DNA of 64,000 nucleotides from JBBQVK01 sp038211735 (GTDB lineage Bacteria; Patescibacteriota; Gracilibacteria; Absconditabacterales; Absconditicoccaceae). The DNA lies in contig JBBQVK010000001.1 of NCBI GenBank assembly GCA_038211735.1, forward strand, positions 372,001 to 436,000, read 5' to 3'. Below are positions 63,811-64,000 of the stretch, piece after piece; position 1 is the stretch's first letter; each line of letters begins with the position of its first letter. A program made the position numbers and the translations under genes. The notes beneath the pieces are model-generated. The model was not told where the DNA came from. It ran no database searches and saw only the letters and a list, made by a program, of their open reading frames with translations.

Positions 63811-64000
63811 ATGAAAGAAAATACGAAACTCATAGAGCATATACGTATCTTAGCAAAGCAACACAATGTGCCTTGCATTTCATCAGATACTGAAAGGGTG
63901 TTGACCCAGCATCTCATAAAATACAAGCCTAGTAGGTGTATAGAGATTGGAAGCGCGATATGATGTAGTACGATTCATATTGCTTGATTGATTGGTGAGC
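63811..64000 (+). CDS. SAM-dependent O-methyltransferase (3' end outside window)
   Basis: The first 63 codons are seen. 'KPSRCIEIGSAIGCSTIHIAGLIGE' matches motif I of family-3 O-methyltransferases (compare 'LEIGTFTGYS'); two glycines are UGA. It diverges from rnj with a 21-base gap, so promoters must overlap the coding ends. Confidence 0.75.

Noticed and set aside
1..64000. CRISPR arrays, insertion sequences with full transposase, rRNA genes
   Set aside because: I looked for regularly spaced repeats, DDE/HUH-type transposases and 16S/23S/5S motifs and found none. Only a transposase-like zinc-ribbon stub (37918-38202) is present.
1..64000. UGA as tryptophan (code 4) instead of glycine
   Set aside because: The family-invariant columns at UGA positions are glycines (P-loop/signature/KTG/S7/Tgt), and Trp is encoded by TGG in these genes.

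Overview
The window reads as a piece of an ultra-small Patescibacteria/CPR genome that translates UGA as glycine (NCBI code 25: Gracilibacteria, Absconditabacteria/SR1 and relatives). With the standard code almost every gene breaks at UGA. With UGA=Gly the pieces join into full-length, recognisable proteins, and many of the UGAs fall on invariant glycines: TDSGGFQ of Tgt, the LSGGQ signature of an ABC transporter, KTG of a penicillin-binding protein and RIGGA of ribosomal protein S7. UAA and UAG remain stops. The DNA is AT-rich, and most genes lie on the minus strand in short, tightly packed or overlapping operons.

Layout. 1-4 kb: the end of tgt, a histone-H1-like protein, a gene-free stretch with a candidate large structured RNA, and a HAD phosphatase. 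3.8-10.5 kb (minus): an SbcC/Rad50-type ATPase, a YceI-like protein, an RNHCP zinc protein, a second structured gap, folD, an uncharacterised gene and a frameshifted RelA/SpoT-type HD hydrolase. 10.6-10.9 kb: a candidate 6S-like RNA. 10.9-21 kb (minus): an ABC exporter, uvrA, hflX, DUF218 and PH-domain membrane proteins, and ychF. 21-27.5 kb: small membrane proteins, a proteasome-like Ntn hydrolase, holA, and two neighbouring proteins built from bifunctional-nuclease (DUF151) and UVR modules.

27.5-36.8 kb is a cell-envelope block: a WecA/MraY-type glycosyl-1-phosphate transferase, a PBP1C-type penicillin-binding protein and a 2,058-residue alpha-2-macroglobulin with a CAEQ thioester motif. 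37-45 kb is accessory: an MFS exporter, an AlkZ-like winged-helix protein, a thioredoxin-MsrB fusion and several glyoxalase-fold (VOC) genes, one of them a remnant. 45-49 kb resembles a small immunity island, with an Imm5-like protein, a DUF4240 protein and two copies of an unknown gene, each followed by a related terminator. 49-52.5 kb carries tRNA-Lys(UUU), L28, L25, L19, two unassigned small basic proteins, S7 and S12. A primary-type sigma factor follows at 52.7-53.5 kb.

The part that looks most like an undescribed system is at 53.7-58.1 kb. Two overlapping genes of about 730 codons each, unlike anything I recognise, sit between two 145-bp direct repeats that differ at two positions. The repeat is the 3' end of the neighbouring surface-protein gene (58.2-59.9 kb). 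The window closes with a small membrane-anchored protein, mltG, RNase J and the start of an O-methyltransferase.

All joins, motif calls and structures were done by eye. No database search, folding program or covariance model was run.
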